In this document: positions 7,842 to 17,818 of the stretch, piece after piece | Layout: each line of letters opens with the position of its first letter | Numbering within the stretch: position 1 is the first letter of the stretch | Assembly: GCA_963799085.1 (NCBI GenBank) | Contig: CAWCWA010000001.1 | Span: forward strand, 124,001 to 188,000 | Direction of reading: 5' to 3' | Source: AP-15 sp963799085 | GTDB taxonomy: Bacteria; Pseudomonadota; Alphaproteobacteria; ATCC43930; CGMCC-115725 | DNA: 64,000 nt | Notes under the pieces: model-generated | What the model was told of the DNA's origin: nothing | The model's input: the letters and a program-made list of their open reading frames with translations, nothing else | Database searches by the model: none | Program-made: the position numbers and the translations under genes

Positions 7842-9532
7842 TCAGGCGGATGCGGGCGGAGCCCAGGGCTCTGGCGCCCGCGGCTCGAGGTCGGTGACGA
7901 CATCGACCACGACAGGCTCGGCCGCTGCCAGTGCTTCCCTTAGCGCCGGCGCGATCTCGCCCGGACGCTCGACGCGGATCCCGCGGACCCCGAAGCTCTT
8001 CGCGACCGCGGTAAAATCGATCGGCCCGAAGCGCACCAGACCCTCGCCTCGGTCGGGGCGGTTGCCGGCGATGCGCCGCACCCCGGTCAAATTCTGACCG
8101 AAGCCAGAATTATTGTTGACGACAACGGCGACGGGATGCCGCAGCGCCGCGCGGATTCGAGTTCGGCGAGATGATAGTAGAAGCCGCCATCGCCGGTGAA
8201 GCACAAAACCGGGCGGCCGGGTGCCGCACATCTGGCGCCGAGCGAGGCCGGGAATGACCAGCCGAGCGAGCCCGCCGCACGCAGATAGGTTTGCCCTGCG
8301 CCATTGAAGTCGATCATCGTGCCGGTCCAAATGCCGGAGTAGCCGGTGTCGGCGACCAGAATGCCGTCCTGCGGCAACGCCTTGGTGATCTCGGCGCAGA
8401 GGCGCTCGACCCGGATCGGCGACTTGTCGTCGGCGACGAGCGGCGTCATCGAGTCTCGCCAATCGGCGACGATCCTCGCAGCTTCCTCGGCAAACGCCCA
8501 ATCGCGCGCCGGCCGGCCCACCGCTTCGACGAGGGAGGCAAGGCTCGCCTTGGGATCGCCGACAACGCCGACCGTATCCGGATAACTGCGGCCGATTTCA
8601 AGCGGGTCGGCGTCGATCTGCACGATCCTTGTCGCGAGCGGCGGGACGGTCCAGTTCAACGTGACCTGATCGCCGGTGTCGCAGCCGACATAGAGGACGA
8701 GGTCGGCGCTGTGGACGATACGGTTGGCGGGCGGGGCCGAATAGCTGCCGGGGACGCCAACCGACAATTGGTGGCGCGTCGGCACGACGCCGCGGCCGCC
8801 GAGCGAGGTCGCGATAGGGGCGGCGAGCGCCTCGGCGAGAGCGATGATTTCGGCGGCGGCCCCCGATGTCGCGGCACCCTCGCCGGCGACGATCACGACG
8901 CGGCGGGCCGCCTGCAGCGCCGCGGCGGCGCGAGCGATTTCGGCGGGGTCCGCGGCCGGACGGTGCGCCGGGATCCGCCTCGCTGCGGGATCGATGACCG
9001 GCGGCTCGGTCGTCTCGCCGAGTTCGATTACGTCGCCCTGCAGCCCGCAGAGATCGAGATGGGTCGGGCGCGGCGTATCGGCGAGTGCTGCGCGCCAGGC
9101 ATGGCGCACTAGGCGCGGCAGATCGGCGGTCGAGTCGACCGGGGCCGAAAATTTGGTGACCGCGGCGAAGAGCGGGGCGTGTGGGAGTTCCTGATAGCTA
9201 TTGCGGTGCTGGAAGCGCGGCTCCTTGCGCCCGGTCAAGGCCACGACCGGCGTGCGGCCGAGCCAGGCGTCCTGCAGCCCCGACGCAAGGTTGGCAGCGC
9301 CCACCGATTGCGCCATGCAGATGCCTGGCAGACCCGCGATCCGGGCGTAGCCGTCGGCCATATAAGCCGCGGCCTTTTCGCTGTGGGCGAGGATGCGGGT
9401 GACGCCCAAATCCGCCAGCCGCAGAAGCGTGCGGCGCATCGTCGACTCGACGAAAAAGACGTGCGTCGTACCGCTCGCGGCGATCGCCTGCGCCAGCCAT
9501 TCCGCACCCGAAATCGACCCGTGTTCGCTCAC
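7842..9532 (-). CDS. Thiamine-pyrophosphate-dependent enzyme, acetolactate-synthase-like (frameshifted as sequenced)
   Basis: About 562 residues after reconstruction. The N-terminal PYR domain (HVFFVESTMRRTLLRLADLG, ILAHSEKAAAYMADGYARI), the central domain and the C-terminal TPP-binding domain (CFTGDGGFYYHLAELESA, then NNNSGFGQN) are all present. GDG and NNN are the Mg/TPP motif ends. The C-terminal ~100 residues lie in another frame. Restoring one C in the CCC run read from 8133-8135 rejoins the two halves as a normal GIPVAVVVNNN, so this is probably a sequencing indel. Substrate is uncertain: 2-oxoacid decarboxylase or synthase. It is followed on the same strand by catabolic genes. The usual catalytic Glu region of the PYR domain appears as HSEKAAA. 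Confidence 0.75.
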
Positions 9533-9568
9533 CTTGGATTTCCCCTCCCGCTTGGCAAACTTATCGCG

Positions 9569-10330
9569 TCATAGCGTCAGGCCGCCATCGACGATGACGG
9601 TCTGACCGGTGATCATGGCCCCACCGGCGCACAGAAAAAAGATCGTCTCTGCGATGTCCTCGGGCTTGCAGGCGCGCTGCAACGGTGTGCGCTCGATCGA
9701 GGCGGCCTTGCGGTCGTCGGGCCATTCCCTGTTCCACGGGCTGTCGACAAAACCGGGCGCGACCGCGTTGACGCGAACCTCAGGCGCCAGGGTGCGGGCG
9801 AGGCTGCGGGTCAGGTTGATCAGCCCGGCCTTGCTCGTTGCATAGGGAATGCTGCTGCCCGAGCCCATCACGCCGGCGATCGAGGCGGTGTTGCAAATTG
9901 CACCCCGCGCCGCCTTCAACGCGGCTGCGCCGGCATGGGCGCAGCGGAACGGGCCGATCAGATTGGTCGTCAGGATGCGCGACCAGAAATCCTCGGTCAG
10001 CGCATCGAGATCGGAAAACGGGATCGGCTTGGGTGTGGCGGGCGTGCCGGCATTATTGACAAGAAAATCGAGCCGGCCGAGAGCGTCGATCGCGGCCGCG
10101 ACCATGCGCTCCGCCTCGCCCGGCAGCGATACGTCGCCGGGCGCGGCGACGATCCGCCGGCCCGCCCCCTTGAGCCGCCCGATTTCGGCGGGCCCGCGCG
10201 GATCGTCCGGCAGATGGTTGAGCGCCACGGTCGCGCCGCACCGTGAAAAAATGTCGGCCGCGGCGAGCCCGATGCCGGAGGCGGCGCCGGTGACGAGCAC
10301 GGTCTTGCCGGCCAAATCTGCGCTGATCAT
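9569..10330 (-). CDS. SDR-family oxidoreductase
   Basis: A 253-residue classical short-chain dehydrogenase. It has the Rossmann glycine motif TGAASGIG near residue 14, NNAG near residue 92, a Ser in the catalytic region (NTASIAG), the YATSK catalytic Tyr-x3-Lys, and the C-terminal ITGQTVIVDGG typical of FabG-like enzymes. It lies between the TPP enzyme and a luciferase-like monooxygenase on the same strand, so it probably reduces or oxidises an intermediate of the same catabolic route. The specific substrate is unknown. Confidence 0.85.
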   Translation of the reverse strand: MISADLAGKTVLVTGAASGIGLAAADIFSRCGATVALNHLPDDPRGPAEIGRLKGAGRRIVAAPGDVSLPGEAERMVAAAIDALGRLDFLVNNAGTPATPKPIPFSDLDALTEDFWSRILTTNLIGPFRCAHAGAAALKAARGAICNTASIAGVMGSGSSIPYATSKAGLINLTRSLARTLAPEVRVNAVAPGFVDSPWNREWPDDRKAASIERTPLQRACKPEDIAETIFFLCAGGAMITGQTVIVDGGLTL

Positions 10331-10421
10331 GGTGCAACGCCCCGCAATCGCTAATACGGCGCCAGCATGCCCCCGGCGCAGCGCCTGTCAAGCCGCCAAC
10401 CGCAAGCCGCCAAGCACCCGA

Positions 10422-11246
10422 TCAGAGGAAATCGCGTGCCCGTTCGATGTCTTCGAGGATCCCGTAATGGGAAACCAGCAGAACTTCGTCGAAGCCCAGC
10501 TGCTCCATCCGCTTGAGCCGGCGGCGCGCCTCATCGGGTGCGCAGACCAGCGCGACGTCGGTGGCCGCGGCAAGTTCCGCAGATTCGGGCCGGTTGTCGA
10601 AATCGACGGCGACATTGGCCAGGACTGCGTTGGTGCCGCCGGCTTCGCGATAGATGCGCATGCCGGCTTCGAGATCATCCCAGCTGCTGTAGCGGCCCGA
10701 CGGCGTCCAGCCTTGGGCCTCCTTGACGGCGTAGGTGATCCAGCGCGGGCTGCGCCATGCGCCAATCAGGATCGGCGGGCCGCCTTCGCAGCCGGGCCAG
10801 ACCGACAGCGCGCCGCCATTGACCGGCTCGCCGCGCCAGACGCGGCGCATGATGTCGAGCGAGTTGCGCAAGGTGCGGAAACGATGGTCGTAATCGGCGC
10901 CCAGCAGTTCGAAATCGGCGCGGGTCGATCCGCTCCCCACGCCAAGCCGCAGCCTGCCCCCCGACAAGGCCTGCACCGACTGCACCCGGTGGGCGAGCTC
11001 GATCGGATGGCGCAGCGACACCTGCAGGACCGAAATGCCGAGTTCGACCCGCTCGGTCGCCGTCGCCAACGCCGCCAGCGCGGTCAAGGGGTCGAGCGTC
11101 GGCCGGCCGCGACCCATCGAATCGCCAACCCAGATGCCGGGAAAGCCGGCGGCTTCGATGCGGCGGGCGTAATCGGCCATCCGGGGCAGAAGCCCGGTGT
11201 GCGACTCGACGCCGGGGCTCAGCCGGATCATGGCGCTGACTTTCAC
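10422..11246 (-). CDS. LLM-class flavin-dependent oxidoreductase (luciferase-like)
   Basis: About 274 residues. The bacterial-luciferase-like TIM barrel is recognised by ARRIEAAGFPGIWVGDSM, LAALATATERVELGISVL, LSGGRLRLGVGSGST and ADYDHRFRTLRNSLDIMRRVW. These enzymes use reduced F420 or FMNH2; the sequence does not separate the two. I prefer the GTG start at 11246 (VKVSAMIRL) because AAGAGGTC stands at the correct distance upstream. The next ATG downstream is at 11231. It is divergent from a VOC-family gene 123 bp away. Confidence 0.8.
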   Translation of the reverse strand: MKVSAMIRLSPGVESHTGLLPRMADYARRIEAAGFPGIWVGDSMGRGRPTLDPLTALAALATATERVELGISVLQVSLRHPIELAHRVQSVQALSGGRLRLGVGSGSTRADFELLGADYDHRFRTLRNSLDIMRRVWRGEPVNGGALSVWPGCEGGPPILIGAWRSPRWITYAVKEAQGWTPSGRYSSWDDLEAGMRIYREAGGTNAVLANVAVDFDNRPESAELAAATDVALVCAPDEARRRLKRMEQLGFDEVLLVSHYGILEDIERARDFL

Positions 11247-11369
11247 GATTGACCTCTTTTCTGATTGGCGTAGTAGGCGGGACCATGACCGCATTCGCCA
11301 GCAATGCCAACCGCCGCCCGCACATGCTATGCTCTACCACAACTCACGGCTTCGAAGCGGGAGGTTGAG

Positions 11370-11957
11370 ATGGACACGATCGAGGTTGGCGCCAGGACGT
11401 CGGACGCGAAATTGCTAGCGCAATTACCGCTGCGGCTGCACCACAATGCCCGCGTCGTGCGCGATCATGAGGTCAACCGGCGCTTCTTCGAGGATCTGCT
11501 CGGGATCCCGCTGGTCGCCACCTGGTGCGAGAAGACCTTCAGCGCCGAAATGCAAAGGGAGATCGAGTTCTGCCACACATTCTTCGGTCTGGCGGATGGC
11601 GGCGCGCTCGCCTTCTTCCAGTTCGCCGATCCGGAAATGTATGCGCTGACCCAGGCCGAGCGGCCAGCCAAGATCGGGCGCTACGACCACATCGCCTTCA
11701 AGGCGACGCCTGATACCTACGAGGAGCTGAAGCAGCGACTTGAAAGGGCCGGCGAGAAATACCGCGAGACCAATCACGGCTATTGCAAGTCGATCTACAT
11801 CGCCTCGCCCGACGGGCTGATCGTCGAGTTCACCCAGGACCCGGAAGACGTGGCGGAGATCGACGCGCTCCGCCGTGCCGACGCGCACAGCGAATTGCGG
11901 CGCTGGCTCGGCGGCGACCGGCGGACCAACAACGATCTACGCCACCGCGCTTTCTGA
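11370..11957 (+). CDS. VOC-family (glyoxalase/extradiol-like) protein
   Basis: A 195-residue protein whose ATG at 11370 is preceded by GGGAGGTTGAG. Two babb-type modules are visible: HHNARVVRDHEVNRRFFEDLLGIPLV at the start and YDHIAFKATPDTYEELKQRLE followed by YIASPDGLIVEFTQDP. Candidate metal ligands are the first-module His, His of YDHIAF and Glu of VEFTQDP. Vicinal-oxygen-chelate proteins catalyse dioxygenation, isomerisation or epoxide opening, so the exact reaction is open. A second VOC gene faces it tail to tail, 9 bp away. Confidence 0.75.
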   Translation: MDTIEVGARTSDAKLLAQLPLRLHHNARVVRDHEVNRRFFEDLLGIPLVATWCEKTFSAEMQREIEFCHTFFGLADGGALAFFQFADPEMYALTQAERPAKIGRYDHIAFKATPDTYEELKQRLERAGEKYRETNHGYCKSIYIASPDGLIVEFTQDPEDVAEIDALRRADAHSELRRWLGGDRRTNNDLRHRAF

Positions 11958-11966
11958 CCGGAGGCG

Positions 11967-12506
11967 CTATCCGGCGAGTCGGCCTTCGAGATCGGCGCGC
12001 CAGTCACGAAACGGCAGGAAGCCCGGCTGGGCCTCGCAATAGGCCCTCGTTTCCTCGTAGATCTCCGCGGTCGGGCGGGTCAGATCGATCGGCTGCCGCG
12101 CCGGCTGCGGGATATACCAGGGCGTGTCGGTAAAGACCTCGACCCGGTTGCCCTCGGGATCGCGGAAATAGACCGACCAGGCGATGCCGTGATGGATCGG
12201 ATCGATGTCGCTGACCGGCTGGGTCTGGAGGCGTGCGTAGAACTCCTTCAGCGCGTCGAGCGACTCGATGCGAAAGGATAGCTGGTTCAAGATCCGGTCG
12301 GGCAGCCCTTCCGGCCGGCCGGTGGCCAGCACGATCTGGTGATGGTCGTTCGGATCGCGGCTCAGGAAGGTCAGATCGCCGTTGCGGACCGTGCCGCGGT
12401 CGGTGACGGCAAACCCCATGAAGTCGCGGTAGAACGCAACCATCCGTTCGAGGTCGCGAACGAACAACCCGACATGGCTCAATTGCAGATTGACCGCCGG
12501 CTTCAT
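11967..12506 (-). CDS. VOC-family protein, catechol 2,3-dioxygenase-like
   Basis: A 179-residue single-module-pair VOC protein. It has LSHVGLFVRDLERMVAFYRDFMGF at the N-terminus, DPIHHGIAWSVYFRDPEGNRVEVF at the centre and a C-terminal helical tail. The His of LSHV, the His pair of DPIHHG and the Glu of NRVEVF fit the 2-His-1-carboxylate metal site of extradiol dioxygenases. The start at 12506 is preceded by GGAGGTAAATC, a strong ribosome-binding site. The upstream 270 bp contains a repeated 12-mer listed separately. Confidence 0.75.
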   Translation of the reverse strand: MKPAVNLQLSHVGLFVRDLERMVAFYRDFMGFAVTDRGTVRNGDLTFLSRDPNDHHQIVLATGRPEGLPDRILNQLSFRIESLDALKEFYARLQTQPVSDIDPIHHGIAWSVYFRDPEGNRVEVFTDTPWYIPQPARQPIDLTRPTAEIYEETRAYCEAQPGFLPFRDWRADLEGRLAG

Positions 12507-12530
12507 GATTTACCTCCGTTGCTGCATCGA

Positions 12531-12670
12531 AAGTGGAATATGCTCCATTCGCGCGCCCTGATCCACGCTACCGCGGTTGGCGGAGGCGCAACTTATGGTT
12601 TCTATCAAATCATGGTCACCCTGTATCTGCAACAACTCTACAGGTAGAATTCTCCGTTAAGTGGAATATG
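12531..12670. repeat. Perfect 12-bp direct repeat in the VOC gene promoter region
   Basis: AAGTGGAATATG occurs at 12531-12542 and again at 12659-12670, 128 bp apart start to start. Both copies lie in an AT-richer 267-bp gap upstream of the minus-strand VOC gene. The proximal copy is only 25 bp from its start codon. This layout suggests binding sites of one regulator, but no regulator gene is adjacent. Confidence 0.4.
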
Positions 12671-12773
12671 AATATCATCCAAACAATACATATCATCCTA
12701 ACCACGCTTTCTAACGTCTTCATACCACGAGAATATGGCCGGGTTGTGATGTACGATTGCGGCACATGTCCCG

Positions 12774-13916
12774 TCAGCCGAGCGCGCCGGCGCTTTTGAA
12801 GGCGGCGATTTCGGCAGCATCAAGCCACGGCGCGAGGGCCGCCTCAGTGTTCTCCAAAGCGACCGGCTGGGGCGGGATCGGCAGGTCGGGCGGAGTACGG
12901 CTGAAGCGCGGCGCCGGGGCAGGCTGCACAACGCCGTCGACCTCGACGTAGGTGCGGCGCGCGGCGTTGTGCGGGTGCAAGACCGCCTCGTCGGTCGTCA
13001 GAACCGGGGCAAAGCACGCATCTGTGCCTTCGAGAAGGGCGCACCACTCGGCTCGGGTCCGGGTCTTGAAGAGAGCGGCGAACTGCTCCTGCGCCTCGGG
13101 CCAATGCGCCCGGTCCATCTGCGGCGGCAGGCTGCCCGGGTCGATGTCGAGACGGCGCAGCAGTTCGGCGAAGAATTTACCCTCGATCGGCGCCACCGAG
13201 ATCCAGCCGCCGTCGGCGCATTGATAGACATTGTAGAAATGCGCGCCGGTATCGGTGTGGTTCGTGCCGCGCTGGTGCGTGGCCAAGCCCGCGGCCACCG
13301 CGCCATGAAACGCGGTCATCAGCGAGGCGACACCGTCGACCATCGCCGCATCGACGACCTGGCCTTGTCCCGAGCGCCGCGCTTCGAGGATGCCGCAGAC
13401 GAGCCCGAAGGCAAGGTAGAGCGCGCCGCCGGCGTAATCGGCGAGCAGATTCAAGGGCGGCACCGGCGGCCCGTCGTGACGGCCGATCGCGTGCAGCGCG
13501 CCGACGAGTGCTATGTAATTGATGTCGTGACCCGCCGCCTGCGCCAGCGGCCCCTCCTGGCCCCAGCCGGTGACCCGGCCGTAAACGAGGCGCGGGTTGC
13601 GCGCGAGGCAGTCTTCCGGGCCGAGGCCCAGGCGCTCGGTCACACCCGGGCGGAACCCTTCGAGGAGCGCATCGGCCTCTTCGACGAGGCGCAACGCCAG
13701 CCTTTTGCCGGCCGGCGATTTGAGATCGACCGCGATCGAATGGCGGCCGCGCAACAAGAGATTGTACCGCAGCGGCCGCTCGATCCCGAGATCGCTCGGT
13801 CCCGGCCGCTCGATGCGCAATACCGTGGCGCCCATATCGGCGAGCAGCATCGCGCACATCGGCCCCGGCCCGATGCCGGCGAGCTCGACGATTTTGGTCC
13901 CGGCGAGCGGTCCCAT
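12774..13916 (-). CDS. CaiB/BaiF family CoA-transferase, alpha-methylacyl-CoA racemase-like
   Basis: A 380-residue type III CoA-transferase-fold protein. The N-terminus MGPLAGTKIVELAGIGPGP is typical of alpha-methylacyl-CoA racemases. AGHDINYIALVGAL contains the His and NLLADYAGGALYLA the Asp of the racemase His/Asp pair. C-terminal features (HPHNAARRTYVEVDG) also match this subgroup. It therefore probably epimerises 2-methylacyl-CoA esters, though transferase activity cannot be excluded. It is divergent from another CaiB-type gene 73 bp away, so the two may share a promoter region. Confidence 0.82.
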   Translation of the reverse strand: MGPLAGTKIVELAGIGPGPMCAMLLADMGATVLRIERPGPSDLGIERPLRYNLLLRGRHSIAVDLKSPAGKRLALRLVEEADALLEGFRPGVTERLGLGPEDCLARNPRLVYGRVTGWGQEGPLAQAAGHDINYIALVGALHAIGRHDGPPVPPLNLLADYAGGALYLAFGLVCGILEARRSGQGQVVDAAMVDGVASLMTAFHGAVAAGLATHQRGTNHTDTGAHFYNVYQCADGGWISVAPIEGKFFAELLRRLDIDPGSLPPQMDRAHWPEAQEQFAALFKTRTRAEWCALLEGTDACFAPVLTTDEAVLHPHNAARRTYVEVDGVVQPAPAPRFSRTPPDLPIPPQPVALENTEAALAPWLDAAEIAAFKSAGALG

Positions 13917-13989
13917 CCGATACCTCCTTGAGATTCCGCCGCAGCCTGCGTGCTAGGGTGATATGGGTCAAGCTCGGGAGGGATGGCCG

Positions 13990-15186
13990 ATGTCGGGACC
14001 GCTCACGGGGATACGGGTCGTCGATCTGACGACCGCCGTTCTGGGGCCGGTGGCCACACAGATCCTCGGCGACATGGGGGCGGAGGTGATCAAGGTCGAG
14101 CCGCCCGGCGGCGACCCGGTCCGGCCGCTCGGGCCCGCGCGCCATCCCGGCATGGGCGCCTATTTTCTCAACATCAACCGCAACAAGAAGAGCCTGGAGC
14201 TCGATCTGAAGCGGCCGGCGGCGCGCGATGCCTTGCTGCGGCTGGCGGCGACCGCCGATGTCTTTGTCCACAACATGCGCCTCGGCGCCGCCGAGCGGCT
14301 CGGCCTCGACTACGGGGCGGTCGCGGCCCGCAATCCGCGGATCGTCTATGCCGCTGCCACGGGCTTCGCGAAGGGCGGCCGGTTCCGCGACAGACCCTCG
14401 TTCGACGACGTGATCCAGGGCGAGAGCGGGCTCGCCGCATTGAACGGCGGGGTCGGCGGCGAGCCGCGCTACGTGCCGATGGCGGTCTGCGACAAGATTT
14501 GCGGCCATGCGCTCGCCTCGGCGATCGGCATGGCGCTGTTCCATCGCGAGCGCGGTGGCGAAGGGCAGGAAGTGCATGTGCCGATGCTGGAGACGATGGT
14601 CGCCTTCAACCTCGTCGACCATCTCTGGCACGGCGTCCTGGCGGAGCCCGAAAAGGGGCTCGGCTATCCGCGCATGCTGACCCCGCACCGCCGCCCGTTC
14701 CCGACGAGCGACGGGCATATCTGCATTCTGGCGACGACCGATCTGCAATCGCGACATTTGTTCGAGGCGATCGAACTCCCGGAGCTCGCCGATGACCCGC
14801 GGTTCGCGACATTGCCGGCGCGCACGCAAAACATCGGCGAACTCTATGAGATCGTCATCGAGCGCATGCGGCAGCACAGCACCGCCGAATGGCGCGAGCG
14901 GCTCGACCGCTTCGACGTGCCGAACGGGGTAGTGACCGATCTCGAAGGCCTCCTCGCCGACACTTATCTCGCCGAAACCGGCTTCTTCCGCCCGGTCGAG
15001 CACCCCTCGGAAGGCAAGATGCTGACGATGGCGGTCGCGACCGAATTCTCCGCGACCCCCGGCGACAGTTTCCGCTTTCCCCCGCCCCGCCTCGGCGAAC
15101 ACAGCCGCGAGGTGCTGGCTGAACTTGGCTATGGCGACGCGGAAATTGCCGAAATCATGGCTGGCTCGGCTTCAGCCGTCGGATGA
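13990..15186 (+). CDS. CaiB/BaiF family CoA-transferase
   Basis: A 398-residue protein from the ATG at 13990, with GGGAGGG 8 bp upstream. It has the family N-terminus (GPLTGIRVVDLTTAVLGPV, LGDMGAEVIKVEPPGGDPVR), FLNINRNKKSLELDL, and SFDDVIQGESGLAALNG, the region that normally holds the catalytic Asp. These enzymes move CoA between acyl groups through aspartyl-CoA anhydrides. Its partner acyl group is unknown. With the divergent racemase-like gene it suggests handling of branched or aromatic acyl-CoA intermediates. Confidence 0.82.
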   Translation: MSGPLTGIRVVDLTTAVLGPVATQILGDMGAEVIKVEPPGGDPVRPLGPARHPGMGAYFLNINRNKKSLELDLKRPAARDALLRLAATADVFVHNMRLGAAERLGLDYGAVAARNPRIVYAAATGFAKGGRFRDRPSFDDVIQGESGLAALNGGVGGEPRYVPMAVCDKICGHALASAIGMALFHRERGGEGQEVHVPMLETMVAFNLVDHLWHGVLAEPEKGLGYPRMLTPHRRPFPTSDGHICILATTDLQSRHLFEAIELPELADDPRFATLPARTQNIGELYEIVIERMRQHSTAEWRERLDRFDVPNGVVTDLEGLLADTYLAETGFFRPVEHPSEGKMLTMAVATEFSATPGDSFRFPPPRLGEHSREVLAELGYGDAEIAEIMAGSASAVG

Positions 15187-15233
15187 AGGGTGGTCGGAAT
15201 CGAGGCTCGCGTCGTCCCACCCAGTGACCCGCG

Positions 15234-16829
15234 CTAGGCCTGCTCCGGCTGCGGGTGGTTCTTCTCCGCGTCATCGTCTTCGCCCGATTCCAGTTCGAGG
15301 ATGCGGGCGTCGATGTCGGCGCGAAGGCGGTCGTGCACGGCCGACGAAAGAAGTCCCCGCTGAAAGGCGTCCGCCACCCGGTTCTTTTCCACCAGCAGCA
15401 GATGCTGCCTTACCTCGTGGACGTCCTGCGCGTGAAGGTGGTCGCGATCCACCGTCAATTTGCCAATTTCTTCCCGGATGCGCCCGATCCTCTCCTGATA
15501 TTCCTGCTTTAGTCGTTCCGCCGGGTCGGAGGCGAGCGAACCTAGTCGCTCGAGCCGATCGATTTCCTCAGACGCCGCGAACGCGGTCTGAAGTTCGCCG
15601 CGCAGCAGATCGTAGGCCGCGCGCTCGTCCTGCCCGCTCACGATGCCGAGACGGCGGAGCAGCGGCGTCATGGTCAAACCCTGCCCGAGGATGGACAGGA
15701 TGACGACGCCGAAGGTGATGCTGACGATCTCTCCCCGGAGGGGAAAGTCGGCCGGCAGGCCAAGCGCCAGCACCATCGGCAGCGCGCCGCGCAAGCCGCC
15801 CCAGGTCAGAACCATGCTCCAGGAAAAGGGGAAGCGCTCGCGGGTCAGTCCGACAAGCCGCCACACGACGTGGATCAGAACGCCCCGCGCCAGGGTCACG
15901 ATCAGAAAGGCCGCGACGATCGGCAACCACGAATCGAGCAAACTCCGCAGCGGCACTTCGAGACCGATCAGCAGAAAAACGACGGAGTTGAGGGCGAAGG
16001 AGATGTATTCCCAGAACGTTTCCGCGGCCACGCGCGTCGACGGGGCCATTCCGGAGCGCGCGCCGTAATTGCCGCACAGAATGCCGGCCGCCACCGTCGC
16101 GATGACGCCGGAATATCCAAGCTGATCGGCCGCGACGAACGAGCCATAGGCCGCGATCGTGGTCAGGCTCAGTTCGATCATCGGGTCGTCGATCTGGCGC
16201 AGCACCGTGGACACGACGAGCCCGAGGGACAGGCCGATGACCGCGCCCATGCCCACGACCGTGACGAATTCGAGCGCCAGCGCGCCCGGGGTCACGGCGG
16301 CCCCCTCGAAGATCGACAGGCTCAGCGTGAAGAAGACGATGCCGGTGCCGTCGTTGAGCAGGCTCTCGCCTTCGAGCAGCAGCGCCAGTCTGCGCGGTAT
16401 TCCCAGCCTGCGGAAAAGCGCTATGACCGCAACCGGATCGGTGGCGGAAATCAGAGCACCAAAGACGAGCGCATGGCGCCAGGTGAGGCCCGGCGCTAAA
16501 TTCAGCAGCGGGGCGAGCGCCGTCAACGCCACCGCGGTCAGAACGATCGAGGCGACCACGCCAGGGATGGCGAGCGAGGTGACCGTGACCCGGTTCCGCC
16601 ATAAATCCTGGAAGTCGATGTGGAACGCGGCCTCGAAAATCAGCCCGGGCAGAAAGATCGAGAACAGCAGCGATTTGTTGAGTTCGGGAGCCGGGAACAC
16701 ATGCGCCGCGCCCAACAGCAGCCCGGCCAGAACCAGACCAACCGTATAGGGTAGCCGCAGGTGGCGCACGCCGATCGCCACGATCATCGCGATGACGAAG
16801 AGGATGATGAACGTGCTCTCGAGATCCAT
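15234..16829 (-). CDS. Na+/H+ antiporter, CPA1/NhaP type
   Basis: A 531-residue membrane protein with about 12 hydrophobic segments in residues 1-400 and a charged cytoplasmic tail of ~130 residues rich in Glu/Arg with coiled-coil character. The ion-binding core of CPA1 exchangers is visible as ISATDPVAVIALF and EGESLLNDGTGIVFF, in which the paired acidic residues exchange Na+ or K+ for H+. It is convergent with the CoA-transferase gene. Nothing links it to the catabolic genes, so it is probably a housekeeping pH/ion homeostasis protein. Confidence 0.88.
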   Translation of the reverse strand: MDLESTFIILFVIAMIVAIGVRHLRLPYTVGLVLAGLLLGAAHVFPAPELNKSLLFSIFLPGLIFEAAFHIDFQDLWRNRVTVTSLAIPGVVASIVLTAVALTALAPLLNLAPGLTWRHALVFGALISATDPVAVIALFRRLGIPRRLALLLEGESLLNDGTGIVFFTLSLSIFEGAAVTPGALALEFVTVVGMGAVIGLSLGLVVSTVLRQIDDPMIELSLTTIAAYGSFVAADQLGYSGVIATVAAGILCGNYGARSGMAPSTRVAAETFWEYISFALNSVVFLLIGLEVPLRSLLDSWLPIVAAFLIVTLARGVLIHVVWRLVGLTRERFPFSWSMVLTWGGLRGALPMVLALGLPADFPLRGEIVSITFGVVILSILGQGLTMTPLLRRLGIVSGQDERAAYDLLRGELQTAFAASEEIDRLERLGSLASDPAERLKQEYQERIGRIREEIGKLTVDRDHLHAQDVHEVRQHLLLVEKNRVADAFQRGLLSSAVHDRLRADIDARILELESGEDDDAEKNHPQPEQA

Positions 16830-17014
16830 CGGTCACCATTGGCTGCTCGCACCCGGCCCTTCACGGGAGGCGTCCGACGCGCAACGCCGCCAAGAAATCA
16901 TTGTTCCAATTGCCCGCTGGATGCGCTGCCGTCGCCGCCCCGCCATCGCTGCCTGGCCCGCCGTACACTCGACCGGGGCCGGCCCGCGCTTGCAGACGGG
17001 GCGGCGACGCGCGC

Positions 17015-17818
17015 TTATTTACGGCCGCAAGCGGCCCAGGCGGTGCCGGCCATCGAGCGAAGACCGTTGTCGCTGCCGCAGAGATAGGCTCGCCGTAGGG
17101 CTTCCCTCAACGCGCCGAGGCGTTCCGGAGAGAGCCGCCTGACGTAATCGCCGACCGGTCCTTGCGCGTGGGCAATCGGCTGCCAGTAATCCTCGAAGTC
17201 GCGGTATTCCATCCGGATCGTCAGCGACCGCTCGTCGACGTAGTCGAGGCCCACGGCGCGCAAAGCCGCGGCGAGCTGACCCGGACCGGTCAATGGGCTC
17301 GAATAGTGCCGGGCGCGGGCTTCATCGGCGGCGGGATCGAGAGCGGCGGCGGTGTCCCAGAAAACGCGCTGGTAGACGAGCCCGCCGGCAAAATCCCATA
17401 CCGCGGCCGCGACGACGCCGCCCGTGCGCGTCACCCGCCGCATTTCGGTCAGCGCCCGCATCGGGTCGCCGATGAAATTGAGCGCCAGCAGCGAAAATGT
17501 CCGGTCGAAAGCACCTTCCGGGAGTTCCAGCGCCATCGCGTCGCCAACGGCGAAGCTGATGCGCGGGTCGGCGGAACGCTGGGCGGCGTAGGCGACGTAG
17601 GGTGCAGCGATATCGACGCCGAGGATGGCGGCGGGATCGGGCCGCGCGGCGAGCGCGAGAGCCAGACTGCCGGCGCCGCAGCCGACATCGAGCACTCGGT
17701 CGCCTGACACGAGCCCGGCGAAATCGATCAGCTGCTCGGCGAGCCGGCCGCTCCACCGCCCCATCAGTTGTTGATAGGCTTCGGCGTCGGTCGCGGTGTA
17801 ATTCGAGGAAGCGGGCAT
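17015..17818 (-). CDS. Class I SAM-dependent methyltransferase
   Basis: A 267-residue protein from the ATG at 17818. An ATG 222 bp further upstream only adds Arg-rich shadow sequence that overlaps regB. Motif I VLDVGCGAGSLALAL near residue 40, ILGVDIAAPYV (motif II) and FAVGDAMALELPEGAFD (motif III) form the SAM pocket of ubiE/Methyltransf_11-type enzymes. RALTEMRRVTRTGGVVAAAVWD follows as expected. The acceptor is unknown. It is divergent from regB with a 181-bp gap. Confidence 0.83.
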   Translation of the reverse strand: MPASSNYTATDAEAYQQLMGRWSGRLAEQLIDFAGLVSGDRVLDVGCGAGSLALALAARPDPAAILGVDIAAPYVAYAAQRSADPRISFAVGDAMALELPEGAFDRTFSLLALNFIGDPMRALTEMRRVTRTGGVVAAAVWDFAGGLVYQRVFWDTAAALDPAADEARARHYSSPLTGPGQLAAALRAVGLDYVDERSLTIRMEYRDFEDYWQPIAHAQGPVGDYVRRLSPERLGALREALRRAYLCGSDNGLRSMAGTAWAACGRK

